A DNA stretch of 64,000 nucleotides from Faecalicatena contorta (GTDB taxonomy: Bacteria; Bacillota; Clostridia; Lachnospirales; Lachnospiraceae), in assembly GCF_039521745.1 (NCBI RefSeq), contig NZ_BAAACT010000196.1, one strand, 5' to 3'. The translations under genes and the position numbers were made by a program. Under the pieces are notes generated by a model. It was not told the DNA's origin, ran no database searches, and was given only the letters and a program-made list of their open reading frames with translations. Below, in pieces: positions 9,772 to 19,199 of this stretch (position 1 is its first letter; each line of letters begins with the position of its first letter).

Positions 9772-12700
9772 ATGAGAAAGCAAAAAAAGGTAATCAGAGC
9801 AACAGCAGCGGCCATGGTCTGCTGCATGCTGTCCGGTTCGTTTTTTTCCGGCGCTGGAATCGGTACGGTCCGAGCCGAAGACGAGGGGGATTCGGAATGG
9901 AACAATATTCAGTCGGTTGTATCCCGGTACTATGGGGAGTGGAACAATACTTCCTATAATGGGGCGATAACAGACGGAATGCCAAATACCGCTCTCTTGG
10001 GAAATGGAGATGTGGGTGTTACTTCAGCAGGAAATGAGCTCTCTAAGAGTTTTTACATTTCAAAAAGTGATTTCTGGACTTATGGAACCGGAAGCGCTTC
10101 TTCTCCGTGCCCGCCGATCTTAATTGGCGGTGTCACAATCGGAGAACAGACGAAAGATGTGATCCCGGAACCGGAAACAGATATCAACCTTGCACCGACA
10201 TACAAAACCGTATCAGCAAGCAGCTGGCATGATGACTTTACGCCGGATAAAGCAGTAAATGGAGAGATGCAGCAAAGCCCCAGCGGATACGGCTGGGTAT
10301 CAAAACGCCCACAGGATCCTGAAGAGGGCGGAGTGGCAGATGTGCAGGATTTCTGGCTGCAGTTAGAGTTTGAAGAAGCCATTACTATTTCAAGGTATGT
10401 AGTGAAGGGAGATGGTGCGGTAAGAGATACCGAAGAAGGCAGGGGAAACAATGCAAAAGCATTTGAACTGCAGGTAAGCGAAACTGGTACAGATGACTGG
10501 GTGTCAGTTGATACAGTGACAGATAATACAGAAAGTATTTTTGACAAAAATCTTGCATCACCCGTGACAACAAAGTTTGTCCGTTTATATATTACAGATG
10601 CTACACAGGGACTGGATGAAAATTCCCGGATAAATCCCCGTGCCAGAGTCGGCCAGTTCGAACTTTATGCGAATGCAAAGGAAGCAGGTGAGGAGCCGCC
10701 GGAAGAAAAACCAGAGTCAAAAAATCTGGCATTAAATAAACCGATTCTGGAAAGTGGTTATATCAATAATCCGGGGACACCTTATCATTCACCGGGTACG
10801 ATGCTGATTGACGGAGACGGATCAACAAAATGGTGCTGTACGCCAAAGGAAAATGCAGACGGATCAGATGTTTACTGGGCAATGATTGACTTGGGCGAAG
10901 CGAAAGACATATCACGCTGGATTGTGAAACATGCACAGGCGGGAGGCGAAGGCGCAAGCTATAATACGAAAGACTTTCAGCTTCAGTATACAACGGCAGA
11001 GAATCCGGATCCGGCTGATCATGGGATATGGACAGATGCAGATGTTGTGACAGATAATACGGAAGCAATTACAGACCGTAATCTGGAAACACCAATTCAT
11101 GCTCGTTATGTACGGTTACTGGTCACAAAAGCTGAGCAGGGATCGGGCAAGGCGGTTCGTATTTATGAAATGGAGTTATATACTGAGCCCAAAGATCCGA
11201 ATACAGTATTCTATGAAAAGCAGGATATTTTAAATGCCGAGATCCAGACCAGACAGGAATTGGCAGGAACGCCTACCGAGATGAAGACCTGGTTATCAGC
11301 AGACAAAAATATCATGGTGACGGAATTAAAATCAAATGGTTCTGAAGATGCCGCTTTTCAGGTTGACACCTGGGCATCAGCCAATGACAAAGCAAACAAA
11401 CCGGTCACGGCAGCAAATGATGATACAAGCGTGACTATTACGCGGTGTACCAAGAATACGGCGCCGGATAATGACAATGCTCATGTATCACAGGCAGCAT
11501 TGTCCACAAAGATTATCGGTGCGGATGATGTCGTTACATTCTCTAACGATGCAGATGGAAAAGGAAACATAAAATTTACATTGCGGGCAGGAGAAACCGT
11601 ATATATTGCCACAGCTATTGGCGGAGGCGGAAGAACCTACCATAATGACGGCGTTACGATGTGGGACGGCGCAGCAGACCCGATTCCTGAAGCCCAGGGA
11701 TTATTGGCAGAGGTTCCGGATGTGAATGCTGTAACAGAATTGAACAGTGCCCGTCAGGATTGGTGGAGAGGATTCTGGAGCGACTCCTATATTGATTTAG
11801 GCACAGAAGATGAAAAGCTGAATAAAGTTCAGAAATACTATTATGGTGCACAATACTTATTGGGAAGCGCTTCCAAAGAGGGGGAACTGGCTCCGGGACT
11901 TTATGGAATCTGGCATACAACAGACAATGCAAGGTGGAGTTCCGATTATCATTTAAATTATAACTTTATTTCTACTTTCTATGGAACCAATTCGAGCAAC
12001 AGACCAGAGCTCGCGCTTTCAGGTGTACATGCACTTCTGGATTATGTGCCGGAAGGACAAAGGCGCGCGGCTTCTACAGAAGAGCTGAGAAGAATCAATA
12101 AAAGTTTTGTGGATGAAAAAGTTGCGAAAGGCGATATTGATGCAGTAAATGGTATAGAGGGTGCAATTTTATTCCCTGTAGGGGTCGCCCCATGGGGGAT
12201 GACAACAGATAATGTATATCTGAATGAGGCGCTGGATGCAGCATACAACTCCTATCTGATGACTCAGTACTATGATTACACCAGAGATACCGAATTCCTT
12301 GAAAACGGTGTCTACGATTATATGAAACAGGCGGTTACATTCTATGAGGCATGGCTGGAAAAAGAAGACAGTGACAGAAATAAAGATGGATATGAATATG
12401 TTCTTTATGCAGGATTCAACGAAGGGTCCTGGGCGAAGAACCCGGCAGTGGAACTGGCAGCTTTAAAGAATACCATCAAACATTTGATTCAGTTTAGTGA
12501 AGACCTGGGAAGAGACGAAGATAAAAGAGCGGACTGGGTTGATATTTATGAACATCTTGGAGACCAGCCCACTACAGTAGTAAATGGGAAATCGGTTCTT
12601 GCATTAGGTGAAAAACAGCAGAGCGGCGGCAGCTGGGTAGATCTTCCAAGTCCGATACCGGGGGACGGAAACGCAATTCCATTAGATGCCATGGTTCCCG

Positions 12701-14382
12701 GAAACGTTTATAATTACTTCTCTTCTCCTGAAGATTTACAGATAGTCCGCGATACTATCTCCGTATTCTCAGACAGAGGCGCATGGGGACAGATTAATAA
12801 CTTCCCAAGATTGTTCCAGGAAGCCGTAAAATCAAGATACGACATCGATACAGTTGTGACAAAACTGGTAGACGTCATTGACAGGCAGATGGCTGAGAAC
12901 CTGAGAATCAATGATAATACACATGGAATTGAAAAATCAGGCGCAACAGAAGCAATTAACAGTATGATGCTGGTAAGTGAAGACGGTATCACAAAAATCT
13001 TTCCGAATTGGTATACGGATAAGGACGCTAAATTTGCAAACCTTCGTGCAAGAGGCGCGTTCACATTTTCAGCCGAATATGACGGTGCTGCTCAGGAAGC
13101 AAAGAATGTTGTAATGACAAGCGAAAAAGGCGGAACAATGACCTTGGTAATACCTTGGTCCGAAGGCGCTACTGTACGTGATTCAGCAGGAAATGCTGTG
13201 AAAACAGAAGCGGGCACAGTACCGAACTGGGAAGACGAAAAAACGATCACATTTGCAACGACGGCAGGAGAGACCTATACGGTAGAAAAGGGTGAGGCTC
13301 CGGCGGAGCTTGACTATGAAGCAATTGATCAAGTGATTGCAGAAGCAGAAGCGATTCAGCAGGACGGATATACACAGGAAAGCTATCAGGCACTGCAGGA
13401 CGCGTTAAACAACGCCAGGGATGCACGTCAAAATGCTACAACTCAGGAAGAGCTGAATCAGAAAAAGGAGGAACTCCGTGCAGCAATTGACGGCCTGAAG
13501 GGAAGCAAGAACGTACTGGAAGTCTTCCTGAACAGAGCGAAGCAGCATGTTGCAAACGGAGACGTAGGCGGCCTTGTTGAATCCGTACAGAAACTTTTTG
13601 ACGAAGCAATCGCAGAAGGCGAAGCAGTCATGGGGAATGAGAATGCCACCAGAGATGATGTGCTAAGGGCAAGCCTGAAATTGATGAAGGCAATCCAGGC
13701 ATTAGATATGAAAGCCGGCGATAAGGCAGACCTTGGAATGGCACTGGAGCTGACAACCATGATCGACCTGACGCAGTACGTAGAAGCAGGCCAGGCGGAA
13801 TATCTGGCAGCAAAAGCTGAGGCAGAAGGGGTTATGGAAAATGGCGATGCGATGCAGCAGGAAGTTGACGCAGCATGGGAAAAGCTGGTGGATACGATGA
13901 TGAATTTAAGGCTGAAAGCGGACAAGTCTGCACTGTCAGACTTATTAAACAGCGTGAAAGATCTTGATCTCGGCAAGTATACGGATGAATCCGTCAAAGT
14001 GTTCAAAGATGCGCTGGCAAAAGCAAATACGGTAATGGAGGATGAGACCCTGTCCGTAGAAAACCAGGCTGAAGTTGACAAGACTGTAAAATTACTTGCG
14101 GATGCCAGAGACGGCCTGACAGAGAAAAAAGGTTCCGGCGGTAACAATAATAACGGAAACCAGAATGGCGGCCAGAATGGAAATAATGGAAACCAAAACG
14201 GCGGCCAGAATGGAAATAACGGAAACCAAAATGGAAACGGTTCCCAGAATAACGGGTCAGCAAAGCCGGGAATTAAGACCGGAGACGCTGTTAGGTTGTT
14301 TGTGCCAATTATGGGCCTTGTACTCAGCTTTGGTGCGATAGCCGCAGCAGTAGTTATTTTCTTAAAGAAGAGACGCAGATAG
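9772..14382 (+). CDS. Secreted wall-anchored GH95-like glycosidase with two discoidin domains (paralogue 3 of 3)
   Basis: A protein of 1536 aa. ATG at 9772 is preceded by GGAGGAAGAGG and starts a signal peptide ending near TVRAED. Architecture repeats that of paralogue 2: LLGNGDVGV strand, discoidin domains at about 138-303 and 318-473, GH95-like core at about 485-1170 with DYHLNYNFIS near 724 and YAGFNEGSWAKNP, FIVAR-type helices at about 1178-1453, a linker of NQNGGQNGNNG repeats, IKTGD near 1500, a membrane segment and KKRRR. Lys/Arg after the hydrophobic stretch is typical of a sortase or membrane-retention signal, but there is no canonical LPXTG. The gene lies 156 bases after paralogue 2 without an intervening terminator. 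Exact linkage specificity cannot be read from sequence. Confidence 0.72.
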   Translation: MRKQKKVIRATAAAMVCCMLSGSFFSGAGIGTVRAEDEGDSEWNNIQSVVSRYYGEWNNTSYNGAITDGMPNTALLGNGDVGVTSAGNELSKSFYISKSDFWTYGTGSASSPCPPILIGGVTIGEQTKDVIPEPETDINLAPTYKTVSASSWHDDFTPDKAVNGEMQQSPSGYGWVSKRPQDPEEGGVADVQDFWLQLEFEEAITISRYVVKGDGAVRDTEEGRGNNAKAFELQVSETGTDDWVSVDTVTDNTESIFDKNLASPVTTKFVRLYITDATQGLDENSRINPRARVGQFELYANAKEAGEEPPEEKPESKNLALNKPILESGYINNPGTPYHSPGTMLIDGDGSTKWCCTPKENADGSDVYWAMIDLGEAKDISRWIVKHAQAGGEGASYNTKDFQLQYTTAENPDPADHGIWTDADVVTDNTEAITDRNLETPIHARYVRLLVTKAEQGSGKAVRIYEMELYTEPKDPNTVFYEKQDILNAEIQTRQELAGTPTEMKTWLSADKNIMVTELKSNGSEDAAFQVDTWASANDKANKPVTAANDDTSVTITRCTKNTAPDNDNAHVSQAALSTKIIGADDVVTFSNDADGKGNIKFTLRAGETVYIATAIGGGGRTYHNDGVTMWDGAADPIPEAQGLLAEVPDVNAVTELNSARQDWWRGFWSDSYIDLGTEDEKLNKVQKYYYGAQYLLGSASKEGELAPGLYGIWHTTDNARWSSDYHLNYNFISTFYGTNSSNRPELALSGVHALLDYVPEGQRRAASTEELRRINKSFVDEKVAKGDIDAVNGIEGAILFPVGVAPWGMTTDNVYLNEALDAAYNSYLMTQYYDYTRDTEFLENGVYDYMKQAVTFYEAWLEKEDSDRNKDGYEYVLYAGFNEGSWAKNPAVELAALKNTIKHLIQFSEDLGRDEDKRADWVDIYEHLGDQPTTVVNGKSVLALGEKQQSGGSWVDLPSPIPGDGNAIPLDAMVPGNVYNYFSSPEDLQIVRDTISVFSDRGAWGQINNFPRLFQEAVKSRYDIDTVVTKLVDVIDRQMAENLRINDNTHGIEKSGATEAINSMMLVSEDGITKIFPNWYTDKDAKFANLRARGAFTFSAEYDGAAQEAKNVVMTSEKGGTMTLVIPWSEGATVRDSAGNAVKTEAGTVPNWEDEKTITFATTAGETYTVEKGEAPAELDYEAIDQVIAEAEAIQQDGYTQESYQALQDALNNARDARQNATTQEELNQKKEELRAAIDGLKGSKNVLEVFLNRAKQHVANGDVGGLVESVQKLFDEAIAEGEAVMGNENATRDDVLRASLKLMKAIQALDMKAGDKADLGMALELTTMIDLTQYVEAGQAEYLAAKAEAEGVMENGDAMQQEVDAAWEKLVDTMMNLRLKADKSALSDLLNSVKDLDLGKYTDESVKVFKDALAKANTVMEDETLSVENQAEVDKTVKLLADARDGLTEKKGSGGNNNNGNQNGGQNGNNGNQNGGQNGNNGNQNGNGSQNNGSAKPGIKTGDAVRLFVPIMGLVLSFGAIAAAVVIFLKKRRR

Positions 14383-14443
14383 TGAGGATCTGAGCGGGTT
14401 CCAAATAACTGTATAATACAAAAGAAATACTGAATAACCTCAT

Positions 14444-14481
14444 AAGGGACAGTTCCGAACGATTTCGGGACTGTCCTTTTT
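14444..14481 (+). terminator. Rho-independent terminator closing the GH95-like cluster
   Basis: A long stem, GGGACAGTTCCGAA with TTTCGGGACTGTCC, separated by CGA, is followed by TTTTT. It lies 62 bases after the third paralogue's stop and isolates it from ktrB. Confidence 0.88.
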
Positions 14482-14636
14482 CGGAAGCTTGTGTTAGAAT
14501 GATAACCAAAGCGGCTGCTTATAATAGTCCCTATAATCATAAATGATACGGATCTTTTATGGTCTTTTAAGTCACTGCCGGGAACACTCCAAAAGACATA
14601 CCGGTTTATCCGGAATACAATTCAAGGTGTTAGGAA

Positions 14637-16016
14637 ATGAAGAATAAAAGTTTAAGAAAAATGAGCCTGAATACCATGCAGAAAATTGCAGTGGGGTTTC
14701 TGGGCGTTATTTTGCTGGGAGCCGTGCTTTTATGGCTTCCTGTCAGCAATCAGGAACCGATTGCTTTTGCAGATGCATTGTTTACCGCTGTTTCGGCTGT
14801 CTGTGTGACCGGGCTTGTTACAATTACGCCTGCGGTACAGTTTACCGTGATCGGAAAGGGAATTCTGCTGGTGCTGATACAGATCGGCGGGCTGGGCGTG
14901 ATCGCATGTATGGTTGCTTTCTTTCTGATTATAAAAAAGAAGATAACAATGAAGGAGCGTGTGGTCATCCAGCAGACTTATAGTCTGGATACGCTGACCG
15001 GAATGGTGCAGTTCGTGATCCGTATTCTGCGCGGAACATTTGTGGTGGAAGGAATCGGAGCGCTTCTCTATTCGATTCGGTTTATTCCCGAATACGGACT
15101 GGTGGAGGGGATATGCTATTCGGTCTTCCATGCGGTGTCGGCATTCTGCAATGCAGGGATCGATATACTGGGAAGCAGCAGTTATATAGGATATGTAAAA
15201 TCCCCGATTGTCAGTTTTACCACCATATTTCTCATTGTGATCGGCGGCCTGGGATTTCCGGTATGGCACGACATTTACACAAATACGAAGCGTGTAATTA
15301 CCCAAAGACAGCCTGCAAGGCGTCTGTTCATGCGCCTGAAGCTGCAGACGAAGATCGTGCTGACTATGACGGCAGTGCTCTTAATTGCCGGCTTTCTGGG
15401 ATTTTTTGTTCTTGAATATAAGAACCCGGAGACTATAGGCGGACTGAATTTCTGGCAGAAGCTGATGGCATCCGGTTTTCAGTCTGTTACGACCAGGACG
15501 GCAGGATTTGCAAGCGTGTCACAGGCCGGGCTGACATCGGGTTCCAAGCTTCTCGCATGTATCCTGATGTTTGTAGGAGGCTCTCCGGCTGGAACTGCCG
15601 GAGGTGTGAAGACAACTACTGTGGCCATGCTGCTGCTTACCGGCGTTGGGGTGCTGAAAGGAAAGCGGGATACGGAATGCTTTGGCAGAAAAATCGAACC
15701 GTCCGTTGTACGGTCGGGGATTGCGATTATTCTGCTGACATTTTTGTTTTGGCTGTCAGGGGTGACACTGATAACGGTGCTGGAGCCGGGGATAGATTTT
15801 CTGCGGATCATGTACGAAGTGACATCAGCGATGGCGACGGTCGGTCTGACGGCGGATCTGACGCCGGAGCTGAGCCGTATAAGCCAGGCGGTGCTGATGG
15901 TTCTGATGTATGTGGGACGTATCGGTCCGATTACTCTGGCGCTCGTATTCGCAGGGCGTGCCAATTCGGCTTCCCAGCTGAGGGACCTGCCGGAAAAACG
16001 GATTATGCTCGGTTAG
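14637..16016 (+). CDS. ktrB: Potassium/sodium uptake protein KtrB (TrkH family)
   Basis: This is the 459-aa membrane subunit of a Ktr/Trk cation uptake system, which moves K+ through a pore formed by four pseudo-repeats. The four selectivity-filter regions are visible in order: SAVCVTGL (about 53), SAFCNAGI (about 175), TRTAGFAS (about 290) and ATVGLTAD (about 400), each with the key glycine. Length is normal for KtrB and shorter than TrkH. The regulatory partner ktrA begins 41 bases downstream, so the two form an operon. ATG at 14637 has only a weak ribosome site. Bacillus ktrAB can be under a c-di-AMP riboswitch; I could not recognise one in the preceding 150 bases. Confidence 0.93.
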   Translation: MKNKSLRKMSLNTMQKIAVGFLGVILLGAVLLWLPVSNQEPIAFADALFTAVSAVCVTGLVTITPAVQFTVIGKGILLVLIQIGGLGVIACMVAFFLIIKKKITMKERVVIQQTYSLDTLTGMVQFVIRILRGTFVVEGIGALLYSIRFIPEYGLVEGICYSVFHAVSAFCNAGIDILGSSSYIGYVKSPIVSFTTIFLIVIGGLGFPVWHDIYTNTKRVITQRQPARRLFMRLKLQTKIVLTMTAVLLIAGFLGFFVLEYKNPETIGGLNFWQKLMASGFQSVTTRTAGFASVSQAGLTSGSKLLACILMFVGGSPAGTAGGVKTTTVAMLLLTGVGVLKGKRDTECFGRKIEPSVVRSGIAIILLTFLFWLSGVTLITVLEPGIDFLRIMYEVTSAMATVGLTADLTPELSRISQAVLMVLMYVGRIGPITLALVFAGRANSASQLRDLPEKRIMLG

Positions 16017-16057
16017 AGCGTGTCTGAAAAATAAAGGATTAGTCAGGAGAAGATAAA

Positions 16058-16714
16058 ATGAAGAAGCAGTATGCAGTATTTGGCCTGGGAAGTTTTGGGC
16101 GCAGTGTGGCGCTTACACTGGAAAGCCTGGGCAGCGACGTGATTGTGGTAGATAAATCTTATGAGAAGGTGCAGGAGATATCGGATTCCGTATCCTATGC
16201 CATGCGAGCCGATGTGGCGGACCCGGATGCTCTTCTGTCACTGGGCGGACGGAATCTGGACGGAGCGGTGGTTGCGGTATCGGAGAGTCTGGAGGCCAGT
16301 ATTATGGCCACTATTGCATGCAAGGAGATGGGGATACCCTATGTACTTGCCAAGGCGAGGGATGAACTTCAGGGGATGATCCTGGAAAAAATCGGTGCGG
16401 ACGCCATTGTGTATCCTGAGCGTGACATGGGCAGCAGGGTAGCCAAGAGCCTGGTATCCACCGCATTCTCGGATTGGATCGAACTGTCTTCAGAATACAG
16501 CATGGCTGAAACAGTGATTCCGGAACGCTGGGTAGGAAAGAGTCTTGCAGAACTGAAGGTACGTGAGCGCTATGGAATTAATGTGGTCGGGGTTATGCAG
16601 CGTGAGGAAGTGGATGTCACCTTTGATCCTCACAAGCCTCTGCCGGCGGAATGTATCATTATTGTAATTGGTGCAAATTCTGTGCTGGCGAAGTTTCAGG
16701 AGAAGACGTTTTAG
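16058..16714 (+). CDS. ktrA: Ktr system regulatory subunit KtrA (TrkA-N/TrkA-C)
   Basis: A 218-aa cytoplasmic gating ring subunit. Residues 1-120 are an RCK/TrkA-N Rossmann domain with the dinucleotide motif FGLGSFG at about 8-14 and a conserved acidic residue in VIVVDKS at the end of strand 2. Residues 135-218 are the TrkA-C domain, the part that binds c-di-AMP in related proteins. It assembles as an octamer on KtrB and controls K+ flux with ATP/ADP. Start at 16058 is supported by AGGAGAAG. Its stop codon lies inside an 11-base direct repeat that borders a hairpin element. Confidence 0.94.
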   Translation: MKKQYAVFGLGSFGRSVALTLESLGSDVIVVDKSYEKVQEISDSVSYAMRADVADPDALLSLGGRNLDGAVVAVSESLEASIMATIACKEMGIPYVLAKARDELQGMILEKIGADAIVYPERDMGSRVAKSLVSTAFSDWIELSSEYSMAETVIPERWVGKSLAELKVRERYGINVVGVMQREEVDVTFDPHKPLPAECIIIVIGANSVLAKFQEKTF

Positions 16715-16869
16715 TGTTACTGTTCACGGGGCTGTGCACCACGCTGCATGGCATCCGAGCCAATAAAGTGATGGAGTCGGGCATCTGGCTCCTCGCCACC
16801 GGCGGCTTTAAATGAGCCAGATGCTGTTCCTATGCGCGGCCTATGGCCGTGAATAGGAACGTTTTAGTG
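16706..16869. repeat. MITE-like hairpin element flanked by 11-bp direct repeats
   Basis: The 11-mer ACGTTTTAGTG occurs at 16706-16716 and again at 16859-16869. Just inside, GTTACTGTTCACGG (16716-16729) is an imperfect inverted copy of CCGTGAATAGGAAC (16847-16860). Deeper in, GCATCTGGCTC (from 16781) pairs perfectly with GAGCCAGATGC (from 16814). Terminal inverted repeats between direct repeats resemble a small non-autonomous transposable element. The left direct repeat includes the ktrA stop codon. Confidence 0.55.
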
Positions 16870-16903
16870 GTTGATATATTTTAGAAGGTAATGGTGTATC
16901 AGT

Positions 16904-17680
16904 ATGATTACAAGTACAAGCAATCAAAAAGTAAAGGAGCTGCTGCAGCTTCAGAAGAAAAGCAGAGCCAGGAATCAGGAGGGTGTATTTGTAGCAGAGG
17001 GGTCCCGTATGGTAGGCGAGACACCCGAAAAGAGCCTGGTCAGGCTGTATGTATCGGAGACCTATTATAGGAAACATGAGCAAGAACTAAAGAAATACGG
17101 CTCGCAGCCGGAAGTGCTTACGGATTCGGTGTTCGCGCATGTCTCAGACACCAAGAGCCCACAGGGGATACTGGCAGTTGTACGGCAGATGTCGTATACG
17201 ATGGAGGAGATTGCAGGGCAGAAGAATCCGCACATCCTGGTACTGGATAACCTGCAGGATCCGGGGAATCTGGGAACCATATTCCGTACAGCCGAGGCCG
17301 CGGGAGTGACGGGGATTCTGCTGAGCCGTGACTGCGTGGATATCTATAATCCGAAAACCATCCGGTCTACGATGGGGGCTGTATATCGGATGCCCTTTTT
17401 GTACATGGATGATATGATGGAGGGGATTGCTTATTTGAAAAATAAAAATATCCGGGTCTATGCAGCACACCTGGAGGGGAAAAATTCATATGATAAGGAA
17501 GATTATTGCAGCGGAACTGCATTTCTGATTGGAAATGAGGGGAACGGCCTGCGCCCGGAGGTGGCAGAAAAAGCGGACGTCTGGGTGAGAATTCCCATGG
17601 AAGGGCAGGCGGAATCGCTCAATGCCGCCGTGGCTGCTGCGTTGCTGATGTTCGAGGTGAGCAGGCAGCGCCGGGGCTAG
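16904..17680 (+). CDS. SpoU/TrmH-family RNA 2'-O-methyltransferase
   Basis: A 258-aa S-adenosylmethionine-dependent methyltransferase of the knotted SPOUT class, expected to methylate a ribose 2'-OH on rRNA or tRNA. The N-terminal ~100 residues resemble the substrate-binding SpoU_sub_bind domain. The catalytic half has motif 1 NLQDPGNLGTIFRTAEA (about 115), motif 2 IGNEGNGLRPEV (about 210) and motif 3 IPMEGQAESLNAAVA (about 230), which form the trefoil-knot cofactor site. ATG at 16904 follows AAGGTAATGGTG, a weak ribosome site. It sits alone between ktrA and satD. Which nucleotide is modified cannot be told. Confidence 0.88.
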   Translation: MITSTSNQKVKELLQLQKKSRARNQEGVFVAEGSRMVGETPEKSLVRLYVSETYYRKHEQELKKYGSQPEVLTDSVFAHVSDTKSPQGILAVVRQMSYTMEEIAGQKNPHILVLDNLQDPGNLGTIFRTAEAAGVTGILLSRDCVDIYNPKTIRSTMGAVYRMPFLYMDDMMEGIAYLKNKNIRVYAAHLEGKNSYDKEDYCSGTAFLIGNEGNGLRPEVAEKADVWVRIPMEGQAESLNAAVAAALLMFEVSRQRRG

Positions 17681-17799
17681 TACAGCAGAGTGTGCAGAAG
17701 CGCCTTACTTTTAGAGGGATATGCTATATTTAGACAGTAAGGGAATTATAGTAATTGGTGCATTCACTTATAATTATTTCTGAGATTATGCATTGCATA

Positions 17800-17822
17800 G
17801 GCTATAATCTGCAATTATAGCC
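17800..17822. promoter_or_regulatory. Inverted repeat upstream of satD, possible operator
   Basis: GGCTATAAT (17800-17808) and ATTATAGCC (17814-17822) are perfect inverted copies, about 70 bases before the satD start in an AT-rich tract. SatD genes in other Firmicutes are commonly controlled by a linked MarR-type repressor. No such gene is next to it here, so the regulator is unknown. Confidence 0.4.
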
Positions 17823-17892
17823 CATGTGATATATAATTGTTGATTATTCATCCGGAAGGCTATATAATGAAAAGGAATGGAGGCGCAGTATT

Positions 17893-18579
17893 ATGTTCTT
17901 TTTCTTCAATTATATGCCATATATAGCGATTATAGGTGATATTAAGGATTCAAAAAAGCTAAATGACAGAAAAAAGATTCAGGAAAAGTTACAAAGAGTT
18001 TTGAATGAAGTGAATAAGAAATATGTTGAAGACATTTCATCAAAATTCATGATAACTTTAGGCGATGAATTCCAGGGGCTTCTGTGTAACGGAGGCAATA
18101 TCCTGAAGATCATTACAGAGATAGAAAGCAAGATGTACCCGGTGAAAATCCGTTATGGAATTGGTGTAGGAGAAATCATTACTGATATCAACGCTGATAT
18201 GGCAATAGGTGCAGACGGTCCCGGGTATCATAAGGCGCGGGAAGCGGTAGAATATTTGAAGCAAAACGAAAAGCGGAAACAGATTGACTCTGCCGACATA
18301 CGTCTTGGTATTGATGGTGATAATGAGTCATTTGCAATTATGATAAATACAATTTTTACTTTGCTGACAGTTATTAAAGGTTCTTGGAGTAACAGACAGA
18401 GAGAGGTAATTGCAGATATGCTTGAACATCAGGACGGTCAGGTGAATGTGGCGCGGCGTATGGGGATTCAACAGTCTACGGTACAGCGTATACTTGCAAA
18501 AGGGAGGTATTACGCATATAAGGAAGCTCTGGATACTGTAGGAAAAGTGTTGGGGGAAATAACACAGAATGATATTTAG
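17893..18579 (+). CDS. satD: SatD family protein
   Basis: A 228-aa protein with the SatD signature at the N-terminus: YIAIIGDIKDSKK, then FMITLGDEFQGLL and VKIRYGIGVGEI. Residues about 170-228 form a small helix-turn-helix-like end (NVARRMGIQQSTVQRIL). SatD proteins are poorly characterised and usually sit beside a DUF3307 membrane protein; the same partner follows here but is broken. ATG at 17893 is supported by GGAGG nine bases upstream; an internal ATG at 17914 (MPYIAIIGD) is the alternative. The function is unknown; a nucleotidyl-cyclase-like fold has been suggested by sequence resemblance only. Confidence 0.8.
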   Translation: MFFFFNYMPYIAIIGDIKDSKKLNDRKKIQEKLQRVLNEVNKKYVEDISSKFMITLGDEFQGLLCNGGNILKIITEIESKMYPVKIRYGIGVGEIITDINADMAIGADGPGYHKAREAVEYLKQNEKRKQIDSADIRLGIDGDNESFAIMINTIFTLLTVIKGSWSNRQREVIADMLEHQDGQVNVARRMGIQQSTVQRILAKGRYYAYKEALDTVGKVLGEITQNDI

Positions 18580-19032
18580 AGAATTTTTCATGTTATCAGC
18601 CTGCTTATCATTGCATACTGTTTTACCGTATATGGATGCAGATTAAATTTAGTACGCTGTATTGCAGACTTTGCTGAGACAGCAGGGATATCTGGGGCCG
18701 TGTTAGCCACATGGATTACGGCAGTGCTTATGATACACAAGCCTGCCAATATTGCCATATCCAAAATGTTATCGGTTTACAGGCCAAAAGATAAGGATTC
18801 GGGGAGAAAAGAGAATTATAACGCAGGAAGGTTCATTGGAACTATAGAGCGTTTTATTATGTTGGTTTTCATATCTTTAGGACAATACGCGGCGATTGGC
18901 CTGGTTTTAACCGCTAAGTCAATTGCAAGATATGATAAGATTGCGAAAGTACCGGAATTTGCGGAGTATTACTTATTGGGAACGTTGTTAAGTACCATGG
19001 CTGTTGTTATAACCTCTTTTATCATTACGTGA
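18580..19032 (+). pseudogene. DUF3307-family membrane protein, 5'-truncated remnant
   Basis: Directly after the satD stop, in the same frame, the sequence reads FHVISLLIIAYCFTVYG and continues to the family's conserved end: NAGRFIGTIERFIMLV, LGQYAAIGLVLTAKSIAR, EFAEYYLLGTLLS. DUF3307 proteins normally begin with about 100 more residues. Here no ATG exists before the middle of the protein; the first possible start is GTG at 18700 without a ribosome site. A deletion appears to have removed the head of the gene and fused its remainder behind the satD stop codon. A stop-codon readthrough product is conceivable but not supported by anything specific. Confidence 0.7.
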
Positions 19033-19083
19033 AAGCCAGTGTGGAAGGCAATGTTTTTCGCCCCTAATAAATAAGCAGTATAG

Positions 19084-19128
19084 AATCCAGACAGAGATCT
19101 TTAATATAGGATTTCTGTCTGGATTTCT
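19084..19128 (+). terminator. Rho-independent terminator after the satD/DUF3307 remnant
   Basis: A 15-bp stem (19084-19098 with 19111-19125, one G-U pair) is followed by TTTCTT. The rest of the 347-base gap up to the MerR gene holds the MerR-type promoter described separately. Confidence 0.75.
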
Positions 19129-19199
19129 TACGTGAAAAGGACGCAGAGACGCCAAAATATAATTATTTTAGAATTAAAGCGGTGAGTTGGAAAAAACTA

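Noticed and set aside
14140..14262. Short tandem repeats that could be mistaken for a CRISPR or minisatellite
   Set aside because: They encode the in-frame NQNGGQNGNNG linker of the third glycosidase; no spacers or conserved palindromic repeats.
13458..14540. A 360-codon open frame on the - strand opposite the third glycosidase gene, rich in Ser, Pro and Phe
   Set aside because: Composition and position fit the antisense of FIVAR and NQNG-repeat codons; similar antisense frames occur opposite all three paralogues, without ribosome sites.
14484..14636. Possible c-di-AMP (ydaO) riboswitch before ktrB
   Set aside because: The region is too short for the full fold and I could not match the conserved core; left unannotated.
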